From: Campylobacteraceae bacterium
GTDB taxonomy: Bacteria; Campylobacterota; Campylobacteria; Campylobacterales; Sulfurovaceae
NCBI GenBank assembly: GCA_027056615.1
Contig: JALUKJ010000055.1
Span: 1-5,476 of the forward strand
Direction of reading: 5' to 3'
DNA: 5,476 nucleotides
How positions within the stretch are numbered: position 1 is the stretch's first letter; each line of letters opens with the position of its first letter. A program made the translations under genes and the position numbers. Positions 1 to 5,387 of this stretch are shown here, one piece after another. The notes beneath the pieces are model-generated. The model did no database searches. It was not told where the DNA came from and was given only the letters and a program-made list of their open reading frames with translations.

Positions 1-458
1 GAGATGGATTTATTCCAAAAATTGATGGTCCAAAAGGTCCAGATAATGTACGTGCATTCTATGATGATGTAACTAACTATGGTAATGGTACAAGATGTAT
101 GAAAGACTGTTTTGATGGTAAACCAAAAGTTCAAAAAATCAAAGTAGCTATTTCAGACTTCTCTCCTGCACTTAGTGAAGTAAGAGATTTACCTGCAAAA
201 AAAGCAGATGCTAAAGCTGAAAATCCAGGTAAAAAAGTTTATGACAAGACATGTTCTTTATGTCATGCTACAGATGCAATGGGTGCACCTGCATTGGGAA
301 ACAAAGAGGCATGGGCAAAAGTTCTTAAGCAAGGTAAAGATGTAGTTTACAAAAATGCTATCAATGGAAAAGGTGCTATGCCTCCAAAAGGTGGTACATC
401 ACTTTCAGATGATGAGATTAAACAAGTTGTAGACTATATGATTGAATCAAGTAAATAA
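1..458 (+). CDS. soxD: SoxD, cytochrome subunit of sulfane dehydrogenase SoxCD (3' part, 5' end outside window)
   Basis: The frame is open from base 3, so the gene begins upstream; the ATG at 99 is internal. The visible 151 residues are the C-terminal part. SoxD passes electrons from the molybdenum subunit SoxC to cytochrome c in the periplasm while the SoxY-bound sulfane sulfur is oxidised. The stretch before residue 60 has the pattern that follows the first heme domain of SoxD proteins: DGF, then RCMKDC (31-36) and a PKV. After a Lys/Ala-rich linker comes a cytochrome c5-like domain with the heme motif CSLCH (bases 252-266) and a probable axial Met in GAMPPKGG (Met codon at 378-380), ending in a DDEI-VVDYM helix. 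The first heme domain is off the window. The following soxY and soxZ fit the soxCDYZ order of Campylobacterota. Another diheme c-type cytochrome is possible, but context favours SoxD. Confidence 0.85.
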   Translation, partial: DGFIPKIDGPKGPDNVRAFYDDVTNYGNGTRCMKDCFDGKPKVQKIKVAISDFSPALSEVRDLPAKKADAKAENPGKKVYDKTCSLCHATDAMGAPALGNKEAWAKVLKQGKDVVYKNAINGKGAMPPKGGTSLSDDEIKQVVDYMIESSK

Positions 459-486
459 GTTTTAAATAGACTTAAATTACACAACT

Positions 487-520
487 AATACACAAAGAAG
501 CTTTATACTTCTTTTGTATT
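487..520. terminator. Hairpin after soxD, possible terminator or mRNA end
   Basis: Bases 487-500 pair with 508-520 in a 13-pair stem with one bulged C at 492 or 493 and a 7-base loop (CTTTATA). It starts 28 bases after the soxD stop. It is AT-rich and has no clean T-run after it, so it may protect or process an mRNA end rather than terminate transcription. Confidence 0.4.
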
Positions 521-543
521 GATTAATAATTTAAATATTAATC
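521..543. repeat. 8-bp inverted repeat
   Basis: GATTAATA (521-528) and TATTAATC (536-543) form a perfect inverted repeat around ATTTAAA. It abuts the preceding hairpin. Pairing is all A-T except one G-C, so a stable RNA hairpin is unlikely; it could be a protein binding site or chance in AT-rich DNA. Confidence 0.25.
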
Positions 544-546
544 AAA

Positions 547-572
547 AAAACTGATAATAGTCAATCAGTTTT
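547..572. terminator. Hairpin with A- and T-runs, weak candidate terminator
   Basis: AAAACTGAT (547-555) and ATCAGTTTT (564-572) make a perfect 9-bp stem around AATAGTCA. An A-run precedes it, the stem ends in T4, and CACAACTTTTTT follows. That is terminator-like in outline, but only two pairs are G-C. It could end soxCD transcripts before soxY. Confidence 0.35.
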
Positions 573-584
573 CACAACTTTTTT

Positions 585-611
585 GACACTATTTTTATTT
601 AAAATGGTGTC
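585..611 (+). promoter_or_regulatory. Inverted repeat and promoter-like region upstream of soxY
   Basis: Bases 585-595 (GACACTATTTT) pair with 601-611 (AAAATGGTGTC) as an 11-bp stem with one T-G wobble and a 5-base loop. It lies 37 bases before the soxY start. TTGACA occurs at 583-588 and TAAAAT at 600-605, but their spacing (11 bases) is too short for one standard sigma-70 promoter. TAAAAT in T-rich surroundings could serve alone as a -10 box. The repeat could be an operator over that box or a leader hairpin. Confidence 0.35.
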
Positions 612-634
612 ATAAATCAAATTAACCAATATGG

Positions 635-640
635 AAAGGA
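635..640 (+). promoter_or_regulatory. Ribosome binding site fixing the soxY start at 649
   Basis: AAAGGA lies 8 bases before the ATG at 649. The upstream in-frame ATG at 631 has no such site, and its codons overlap this one. Starting at 649 also puts the twin-arginine motif at the usual place right after the first Met. Confidence 0.7.
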
Positions 641-648
641 TTTCAAGT

Positions 649-1098
649 ATGGAAAGAAGAAAATTTTTAGGTTTAGGTCTAGCAGCAATAGCACTAGTAC
701 CAGCAGGTTTAAGTGCAAAAGATTTTAGAGCTGATAAACCAACAGCATGGAAAGCTAAAACTGTTGATGATGCTATTAAAGCACTTTATGGAGATATTAA
801 AGCAGAAGAGTCAGGTCTTAGTATCAAGGTTCCAAAAATTGCTTCTAATGGTGGAGCTATCCCTGTTGGTATGAAAAGTGATGTTCAACTTAAATCGTTA
901 GCACTTTTCCAAGACTCTAACCCTGAAGCAGCTGTAGCTGTATTTACTATTCCAGCTGATGTTAAAAAAGTTAATTATATGACTAAAATTAAAATGGCAA
1001 AAACTGGTTCAATTACTCTAGTTGGAGAAGGTACTGACGGTAAATTCTACAAAGTAAATAAATCATTACAAGTTGCTCTTGGTGGTTGTGAAGGTTAA
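649..1098 (+). CDS. soxY: SoxY, Tat-exported sulfur carrier subunit of SoxYZ
   Basis: SoxY forms the periplasmic SoxYZ heterodimer, whose C-terminal cysteine on a flexible arm carries the thiosulfate-derived sulfur between SoxXA, SoxB and SoxCD. The protein from the chosen start is 149 residues, normal for the family. It opens with MERRKFLGLG, a twin-arginine motif, followed by a hydrophobic stretch and a likely cleavage site after GLSA (about residue 23). The mature part has the SoxY core (VPKIASNGGAIPVG; then NPEAAVAVFTIP). The only cysteine is third from the end, Cys147. The tail reads GGCEG where the family consensus is GGCGG, so the sulfur-binding Cys is kept but one arm glycine is replaced by Glu. 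It lies 190 bases after soxD and 59 before soxZ, all on one strand. Confidence 0.92.
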   Translation: MERRKFLGLGLAAIALVPAGLSAKDFRADKPTAWKAKTVDDAIKALYGDIKAEESGLSIKVPKIASNGGAIPVGMKSDVQLKSLALFQDSNPEAAVAVFTIPADVKKVNYMTKIKMAKTGSITLVGEGTDGKFYKVNKSLQVALGGCEG

Positions 1099-1157
1099 TC
1101 CCTTTTCAACTATAACTAATTTTAGAACTATTACGAAGATAACAGAAAGGAATAAAC

Positions 1158-1475
1158 ATGGCAAACATGAAAATTAAAGCAAAAGTTAAAGGTGACACTC
1201 TTAAGTGTAAAATTCAAGCTAAACACGATATGATTACATATAATATAGCTAAGAAAAAAGGTGTTGATGCAAACTTTATTACTTATATGACAGGTAAAAT
1301 TGGAGATAGAATTGTATTTGAAGCATCTACAAGCCAATTCTTATCTAAAAACCCAATTATTAAATTTGAAGCACCATCTGCTGGAATTAAAAAAGGTGAT
1401 GAACTTACAATGTACTGGAAAGACCTTTCAGGTAAAGAAGTTACTGAAGCTAAAAAAATTAAGGGTGTTAAATAA
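1158..1475 (+). CDS. soxZ: SoxZ, partner subunit of the sulfur carrier SoxYZ
   Basis: SoxZ folds as a small beta-sandwich and binds SoxY. It has no signal peptide here, in line with the known export of the SoxYZ pair through the Tat signal of SoxY. The 105 residues are the usual length. Family features include a KIQAKHDMITY segment (compare the SoxZ consensus I-HPM-TG), FITY near residue 40, the SKNPIIKFEAP segment around 63-73, and a C-terminal KKGDELTMYWKDLSGK motif. AAAGG at 1146-1150, 7 bases before the ATG, supports this start; the next Met, three codons on, is less well placed. Cys17 is the only cysteine. The gene is surely co-transcribed with soxY and is the last of the cluster in this direction. 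Confidence 0.92.
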   Translation: MANMKIKAKVKGDTLKCKIQAKHDMITYNIAKKKGVDANFITYMTGKIGDRIVFEASTSQFLSKNPIIKFEAPSAGIKKGDELTMYWKDLSGKEVTEAKKIKGVK

Positions 1476-1490
1476 TCTTTTGATTATTTA
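1469..1490. repeat. 9-bp perfect inverted repeat across the soxZ stop codon
   Basis: TAAATAATC (1469-1477) and GATTATTTA (1482-1490) flank a TTTT loop. The left arm includes the soxZ stop codon. With only one G-C pair the hairpin is weak, though it may add to the stronger hairpin at 1505-1523. Confidence 0.3.
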
Positions 1491-1504
1491 CTCCTCCTTT
1501 AAGA

Positions 1505-1523
1505 TTGCTCCTTTACGGAGCAA
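1505..1523. terminator. Intergenic hairpin between converging genes, candidate bidirectional terminator
   Basis: TTGCTCC (1505-1511) and GGAGCAA (1517-1523) form a 7-bp stem with a G+C-rich core and loop TTTAC. It is the most G+C-rich repeat in the window and sits in the 52-base gap between soxZ and the opposing gene ending at 1528. The T-run after it is poor on both strands, so its strength is uncertain. Confidence 0.5.
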
Positions 1524-1527
1524 CTAT

Positions 1528-1971
1528 TTACACAACTTTAAACCAATAAACTACTTCTCTTTTTAATGTTTCCTCTTTGCGTCGGTTAAAATGTTCTGTC
1601 ATATTAAAATCAGATTTTTCTGAATTCTCTTTATACTCATCAATAAACTTTTTATACTCTAGCTCTTTTATAGCTGATATTTCATAAACAACTTTTTCAT
1701 ACTCACCATCAACTACTCTTGAAAGCTCATTAAGATTAATAGCTCCATAGCGTTCATCTTCTTCTAAAGTCATATTCATCTCAAGATAAGCTCTCATAGT
1801 TGCTAAAGTAAACTCTATTTGAGCAATAGAACTCTCATCTCCTTTCTCTATAATAGTTGATAATTCTTTAGTGTAACCCCAAGCACCTGATACTTTTAAA
1901 TCAGTATTAAATACTAACTTAATAAAGTTCTGTAAATCCTCTTCTGCTTCTATCTCTTTAAACTTTTGCAT
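1528..1971 (-). CDS. Acidic hypothetical protein, 147 aa
   Basis: I do not recognise the family. The protein is soluble-looking, with no signal peptide, membrane segment or cysteine. It is rich in Glu and Lys and probably mostly alpha-helical. Acidic clusters lie at the start (EIEAEEDLQ, 6-14) and near residues 69-75 (LEEDERY), and a charged region at 105-139 ends in RRKEETLKRE. GAGG stands 4 bases before the ATG on the coding strand, a slightly short but usable spacing. The gene begins 21 bases after the MOSC gene and is probably the last of the prfB-led operon; it converges with soxZ. Base composition matches its neighbours, so it looks native. A cytoplasmic role is inferred only from the lack of export signals. 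Confidence 0.75.
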   Translation of the reverse strand: MQKFKEIEAEEDLQNFIKLVFNTDLKVSGAWGYTKELSTIIEKGDESSIAQIEFTLATMRAYLEMNMTLEEDERYGAINLNELSRVVDGEYEKVVYEISAIKELEYKKFIDEYKENSEKSDFNMTEHFNRRKEETLKREVVYWFKVV

Positions 1972-1992
1972 AATTCCTCTTTTTTTAGAGTA

Positions 1993-2433
1993 TTATAACA
2001 AATAAAGCTTGTCACCTTTTTCAATAAAACCTGCTTCGAGTACTTTTATAAAAATTCCTCTATCATCTTTTAAAAGTTTTGGTAATGACTTATCAATAAT
2101 AGATAGATGATTACATATAGTACAATTTTGTGCTACCTCAAAAAGAACCTCTCCTATTTGAATTTTTGTACCTAAAGTTAGATTATAAGGATTATAATCA
2201 ATTAAGATATTTTCTCCTAAACTACCATAAGGCATCTCTATATTATTGGCTAGAGCCATATTATAACTCTCAATAGTTGTTAGCAAAACAGCGCGTTCTC
2301 TATCTTTAGCATAAAACTTATCACCTAAAATTCCCTCTTTATCTAGCTCAATAACTCTTTTAGAAATACGTGAACTATCACCTTTAAGCGATATAAAAAG
2401 TTCCAATACCTCTCCTATGCTTTTATTGCTCAT
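1993..2433 (-). CDS. MOSC-domain protein
   Basis: MOSC domains occur at the C-terminus of molybdenum cofactor sulfurases and as stand-alone proteins. They are thought to bind the cofactor or carry sulfur on a conserved cysteine. This 146-residue protein is a stand-alone domain with typical landmarks: EGILGDKFY (33-41), GSLGENI (70-76), a cysteine pair C104-TI-C107 followed by LP, RGIF (125-128), and a final AGFIEKGDKL. The conserved cysteine is most likely one of C104/C107. No signal peptide or membrane segment is seen, so it should be cytoplasmic. GGAG lies about 6 bases before the ATG on the coding strand, and the start overlaps the rhodanese stop by 11 bases, which suggests translational coupling. 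The substrate is unknown. A link to molybdenum enzymes such as SoxC is possible but only inferred. Confidence 0.85.
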   Translation of the reverse strand: MSNKSIGEVLELFISLKGDSSRISKRVIELDKEGILGDKFYAKDRERAVLLTTIESYNMALANNIEMPYGSLGENILIDYNPYNLTLGTKIQIGEVLFEVAQNCTICNHLSIIDKSLPKLLKDDRGIFIKVLEAGFIEKGDKLYLL

Positions 2434-3397
2434 TTTTATCTCCTATCCATACACTCCAGTTACCTGTAAATGCTTTTATTTTATTAAATCCAATATAACG
2501 CATTACTGTCATTAGAAAGAGTGCTTTATTGCTATCTTCCATGCAGTATAATGCATACTCTTTCTCTTTTGAAAAAGATTTAAAAAGAGTATTTAACTCC
2601 TCTTTAGATTTCAAGCTATTCTCTTCTATCTCTATAGTTTTTTTCCAATTAAAAGGAGTGACCCCTGCTTGATAGCTCCCATATCTATTTCCTACAATAT
2701 CAACCATAGGACAAGTATCGACTATAGTAACATTTCTATCTCCCCTTCGTACCTGTTCTACTGTCTCCTTTAAATCACTAGTAGATAGTAAAAAAGTTAC
2801 ATTACCCTTACCTACTTGATAGTTCTCTTTATAAACTCTTCTACTAGATTCTAAAGATTTATCATGAACTAATAAGTGAGGTTTTAAAATATCTAATTTT
2901 TTTTGAATATCTTCTAATGAAGATTCTTTTTTATGTGTTAATTTAGCAATTTCATCTATATATTTGTCATAAAGTTTTTGATTTGGGTCAATTTTTAAAA
3001 TTGCTTCTGCACCACCATTTAAAATGGTCATCTTCTTATGTCCAATACTTTCAAGTAGGGTATAAAGAGTTGAGGCATATACCCCATAACTCTTATCATA
3101 TAATACTAAAAAATCATCTTTTTTTATTCCTAACGCTGAAAGTTCTTCCTCTACATTTAAAGGACAAGTATATAGAGGAGAACAAGGCATATTCCCTAAA
3201 ATCGAGGAATAGAAAAGAGCAGAGGTATCAATAGTTCTACTCCCACTAATTATATTTCTCATCTTCTCTGCTGAAATAAATACGACATTACTCTTCTCTA
3301 TCATCTGTATTGCCAATTTTGCATCTGTATAGATAGGTTCATTGGCACAAAATAGTATATTAATATTTAAAACAAGTAAAATTAAAATTTTTTTCAT
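2423..3397 (-). CDS. Exported rhodanese-like (sulfurtransferase family) protein, two domains, atypical active-site loop
   Basis: The 324-residue protein has the tandem architecture of thiosulfate/3-mercaptopyruvate sulfurtransferases. Residues 1-18 (MKKILILLVL, then NINILFCA) look like a signal peptide, placing it in the periplasm; Cys17 is not in a good lipobox. The N-terminal domain (about 38-135) shows LGIKKDDFLVLYD, ESIGHKKMTILNGGAEAIL and a CX5C pair (C72, C78). The C-terminal domain (about 200-320) shows VDTCP (227-230) where VD-R is usual, and ends with TGNWSVW (311-317). The catalytic Cys is probably C285 in YCMEDSNKA, a C-X5-K loop one residue longer than the usual sulfurtransferase loop and without its Arg. 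GGAG stands 5 bases before the ATG. It starts 16 bases after prfB. Sulfurtransferase activity is likely but unproven; the loop leaves other chemistry open. Confidence 0.82.
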   Translation of the reverse strand: MKKILILLVLNINILFCANEPIYTDAKLAIQMIEKSNVVFISAEKMRNIISGSRTIDTSALFYSSILGNMPCSPLYTCPLNVEEELSALGIKKDDFLVLYDKSYGVYASTLYTLLESIGHKKMTILNGGAEAILKIDPNQKLYDKYIDEIAKLTHKKESSLEDIQKKLDILKPHLLVHDKSLESSRRVYKENYQVGKGNVTFLLSTSDLKETVEQVRRGDRNVTIVDTCPMVDIVGNRYGSYQAGVTPFNWKKTIEIEENSLKSKEELNTLFKSFSKEKEYALYCMEDSNKALFLMTVMRYIGFNKIKAFTGNWSVWIGDKNEQ

Positions 3398-3413
3398 AAT
3401 ATCTCCAAATAAA

Positions 3414-4508
3414 TTAAATTGATTGAGAAATCAAGACACCCTCTATTAGCTTATCTAGGTCTCCATCAAGAATAGCATCTACATTTGAATATGGTATATT
3501 GCTTCGTGTATCTTTTACCTGTTGATAAGGAGCTAAAACATAAGAGCGAATCTGATGTCCCCACCCATTGTCGCTCTTTTCTACACCATCAAGTTTAGCC
3601 TGTTTTTTCTCCATCTCATACTCATATAGACGAGATTTTAGCATCTTCATAGCTGTTGCTTTATTTTTATGTTGACTTCTATCATTTTGACACTGAACTA
3701 CTATATTGGTCTCAATATGAGTAATACGAATAGCACTCTCTGTTTTATTAACATGTTGCCCCCCTGCACCACTTGCACGGTAAGTATCAATCCGTATATC
3801 TTTATCTTCAATAACTATATCTACATCATCATCAATTTCTGGAGAAACCATAACAGAAGAGAAAGAGGTATGACGTTTAGCATTAGAGTCAAATGGAGAG
3901 ATACGAACTAAACGATGAATACCATTTTCTACTTTCAAATATCCATAAGCATTTTCACCTTTAATAATAAAACTCACATCTTTAATTCCAGCTTCATCAC
4001 CTGCTTGATAGTCAAGCCCTTCAACTTTAAAGCCTTTACGCTCAGCCCAACGTAGATACATTCTGTAGAGCATATTCGCCCAATCTTGTGACTCAGTTCC
4101 CCCAGCACCTGGGTGAATAGAGACAATTGCATTGTTTGAGTCATTCTCACCACTCAACATCATTTGTACTTCTAAGGCATTAATACTATCATTTAAATTC
4201 TCTGCTTCATCATAAAGCATCTCTAAAGTATCTTCATCTGATTCTGCTTTTGCCATCTCAAAATAATCTACAGCATCATAAACAGAAGCATGAGCATATT
4301 CATATTTTTCAAGTATACGTTCAAGTTTAGTCTTCTCTTGTGAAACAACAGAAGCATTCTTTGCATCACTCCAAAAATCTGCATCTTGTTGCATTTTATT
4401 AATCTCATCTAAACGTGTAACAATGTTATCAGGTTTAACAATATTTTTTATATTTTCCATTTTGATAATAAGTTTTTTTAAAAGTTCACTATATTCATAC
4501 GCATCCAT
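3414..4508 (-). CDS. prfB: Peptide chain release factor 2 (RF2)
   Basis: RF2 reads UGA and UAA stop codons in the ribosomal A site and triggers release of the finished protein. All family marks are present in 364 residues: a helical N-terminal domain, [10 protein letters not shown] (134-143), the SPF stop-codon recognition tripeptide (204-206) within [17 protein letters not shown], the catalytic GGQ (249-251) within [16 protein letters not shown], and [10 protein letters not shown] after it. Ala stands three residues before the GAGG motif, where E. coli K-12 has Thr. The reading frame runs through codons 1-40 with no in-frame UGA, so the autoregulatory +1 frameshift known from E. coli prfB is absent. 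The start at 4508 has only a weak GGA upstream; Met17 (4460) has no better site, and the longer start gives the full domain. It probably leads the operon running to 1528. Confidence 0.97.
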   Translation of the reverse strand: MDAYEYSELLKKLIIKMENIKNIVKPDNIVTRLDEINKMQQDADFWSDAKNASVVSQEKTKLERILEKYEYAHASVYDAVDYFEMAKAESDEDTLEMLYDEAENLNDSINALEVQMMLSGENDSNNAIVSIHPGAGGTESQDWANMLYRMYLRWAERKGFKVEGLDYQAGDEAGIKDVSFIIKGENAYGYLKVENGIHRLVRISPFDSNAKRHTSFSSVMVSPEIDDDVDIVIEDKDIRIDTYRASGAGGQHVNKTESAIRITHIETNIVVQCQNDRSQHKNKATAMKMLKSRLYEYEMEKKQAKLDGVEKSDNGWGHQIRSYVLAPYQQVKDTRSNIPYSNVDAILDGDLDKLIEGVLISQSI

Positions 4509-4523
4509 TTGTTAAATCCATTC

Positions 4524-4712
4524 TTATAAATTATTGTGTATTTTAGCTAAAAAACTCATAGGTTCAATTTCATCTAATAAAAAAAGAATTAAAAATAAAA
4601 ATATCTGAAAAGAATATAAGGCTACCCCAAGGAAATAAGCAGAACAGAATATGTTAATGATACCTAAAATGAACGATTTTTTATCAAGATAGAACAAGTA
4701 GTAGTTTTTAAA
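4524..4712 (-). pseudogene. Possible membrane-protein fragment in frame after the solute-binding-protein stop
   Basis: After the TAG at 4713-4715 the same frame is open for 62 codons to a TAA at 4524-4526. The peptide has two hydrophobic stretches, SFILGIINIFCSAYFLGVAL and QIFLFLILFLL, and then a polar tail, LLDEIEPMSFLAKIHNNL. This looks like the C-terminus of an integral membrane protein, but I cannot name a family. There is no ATG before the hydrophobic part; a TTG at 4697 has no ribosome binding site. It may be a remnant of a gene once upstream of prfB. A T-rich strand gives Phe/Leu/Ile by chance, so it could also be non-coding. The other bases between the prfB start and 4712 hold only the promoter and hairpin candidates listed. 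Confidence 0.3.
4540..4545 (-). promoter_or_regulatory. prfB: Candidate -10 box for prfB operon
   Basis: On the coding strand TAAAAT lies about 30 bases before the prfB ATG, preceded by a T-run (TTTTTTAGC). No clear -35 box is seen, which is common for Campylobacterota sigma-70 promoters. It overlaps the 3' end of the possible membrane-peptide frame at 4524-4712. AT-rich DNA makes such matches easy by chance. Confidence 0.3.
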
Positions 4713-4721
4713 CTACCACTT
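4696..4721. terminator. Hairpin spanning the stop of the solute-binding-protein fragment
   Basis: GTAGTTT (4701-4707) pairs with AAACTAC (4710-4716), extended by AAGT (4696-4699) with ACTT (4718-4721) past one mismatch. The TAG stop lies in the right arm. The innermost pairs must open to form a loop. No T-run follows on the minus strand at the usual distance, so terminator function is doubtful. Confidence 0.3.
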
Positions 4722-5384
4722 ACCTTTTGCAGTATCTTTAATTGCTTCTACAATATCATTTTTAGTTGGTAAATCAACAATTCCAATATCTCTTTGATAG
4801 AAAGAGCTAAGTTTAGGAGATACAGCTACATCTGGGCTAGAAGGACGGAATCCATATTTTGCAGCTATTTTTTGAGAATCTGTTCCTAAGAAATAGTTTA
4901 CAACTGTTTGTGCAATCTTTTTCTCATTCTCCTCTTTAGCCATAATCCATGCTGGATGGTCGTTAAGTACAGCATACGATGGATAGCTTACTGTTAATTT
5001 TTTACCATGTTTTTCCAATAGAGCAGGAACCATATTTTCGTAGGTAAAGATGGTTGTGTATCTAAGTGTTGAAACCAAGAAAGATTTTGTTAATTTTCCT
5101 GTTGAAACTTTAGAGTGTTCTGTATTGTCCCAAAAACTTTTCATTTCAGTTTGAAAATTTTTATCGTTGAGTTGTTTTAGTGTAATTGGCTCATACACAT
5201 CAAAAAAAGCATACGCTTTTGACATAACTGTTATCAGACCAGAATTTGATTTATCGGGATTGGTAAAGGCAACTCTGTTTTTTCCCCAACTTTTATGCTC
5301 ATGGTCAATTTCTGACCATTTTTTTCCTGCATAAGTATTGATATTTGAAAGGTTAACCCAAGAATCATTGATGTTGTTAACGTT
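4713..5384 (-). pseudogene. N-terminally truncated ABC-type solute-binding protein
   Basis: The frame runs 223 codons from just after an in-frame TAA (5385-5387) to TAG at 4713-4715. Protein similarity extends well upstream of the first ATG (5225): the segment before it reads WGKNRVAF, then TNPDKSNSG (fragment residues 41-49), the ligand-site pattern of type 2 periplasmic binding proteins such as the SBP_bac_11/sulfate-molybdate group. Later landmarks are YENMVPALL (115-123), VSYPSYAVLNDHPAWIM (132-148) and KYGFRP (176-181), the usual C-terminal order. The ATG at 5225 is therefore not a true start. The signal peptide and roughly the first half of the protein are missing, since family members usually exceed 300 residues. 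No transporter gene is nearby. The remaining reading frame has no internal stop, so the loss may be recent. The ligand cannot be told. Confidence 0.7.
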
Positions 5385-5387
5385 TTA

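Noticed and set aside
631..648. ATG at 631 as the soxY start
   Set aside because: It has no ribosome binding site, and the AAAGGA serving the ATG at 649 lies within its first codons; 649 also gives a normal Tat signal peptide.
1131..1337. Minus-strand frame opposite soxZ
   Set aside because: Shadow of soxZ; Cys/Phe/Asn-rich low-quality protein with no family features.
1491..1500. CTCCTCCTTT resembling the 3' end of 16S rRNA
   Set aside because: Only a short match in a pyrimidine-rich intergenic stretch, with no other rRNA sequence around it; chance is likely.
1300..1566. Plus-strand frame overlapping the soxZ 3' end
   Set aside because: Out-of-frame shadow of soxZ running into the converging intergenic region.
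2983..3234. Plus-strand frame opposite the rhodanese gene
   Set aside because: Antisense shadow of a clear coding region; no ribosome binding site or recognisable protein.
3347..3349. Cys17 of the rhodanese as a lipoprotein lipobox
   Set aside because: The residues before it are ILF; Phe at -1 does not fit a lipobox.
3669..3911. Plus-strand frame opposite prfB
   Set aside because: Antisense to the most conserved part of RF2; its length follows from codon bias on the other strand.
4458..4460. Met17 of prfB as the start
   Set aside because: No ribosome binding site before it, and the first Met gives the usual RF2 length.
4581..4600. A-rich tract as an origin-like or repeat element
   Set aside because: Simple AT-rich sequence without iterated boxes; it is also part of the possible membrane-peptide frame.
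5223..5225. ATG at 5225 as a true start of the solute-binding protein
   Set aside because: Conserved family sequence including TNPDKSNSG lies upstream in the same frame, so this Met is internal.
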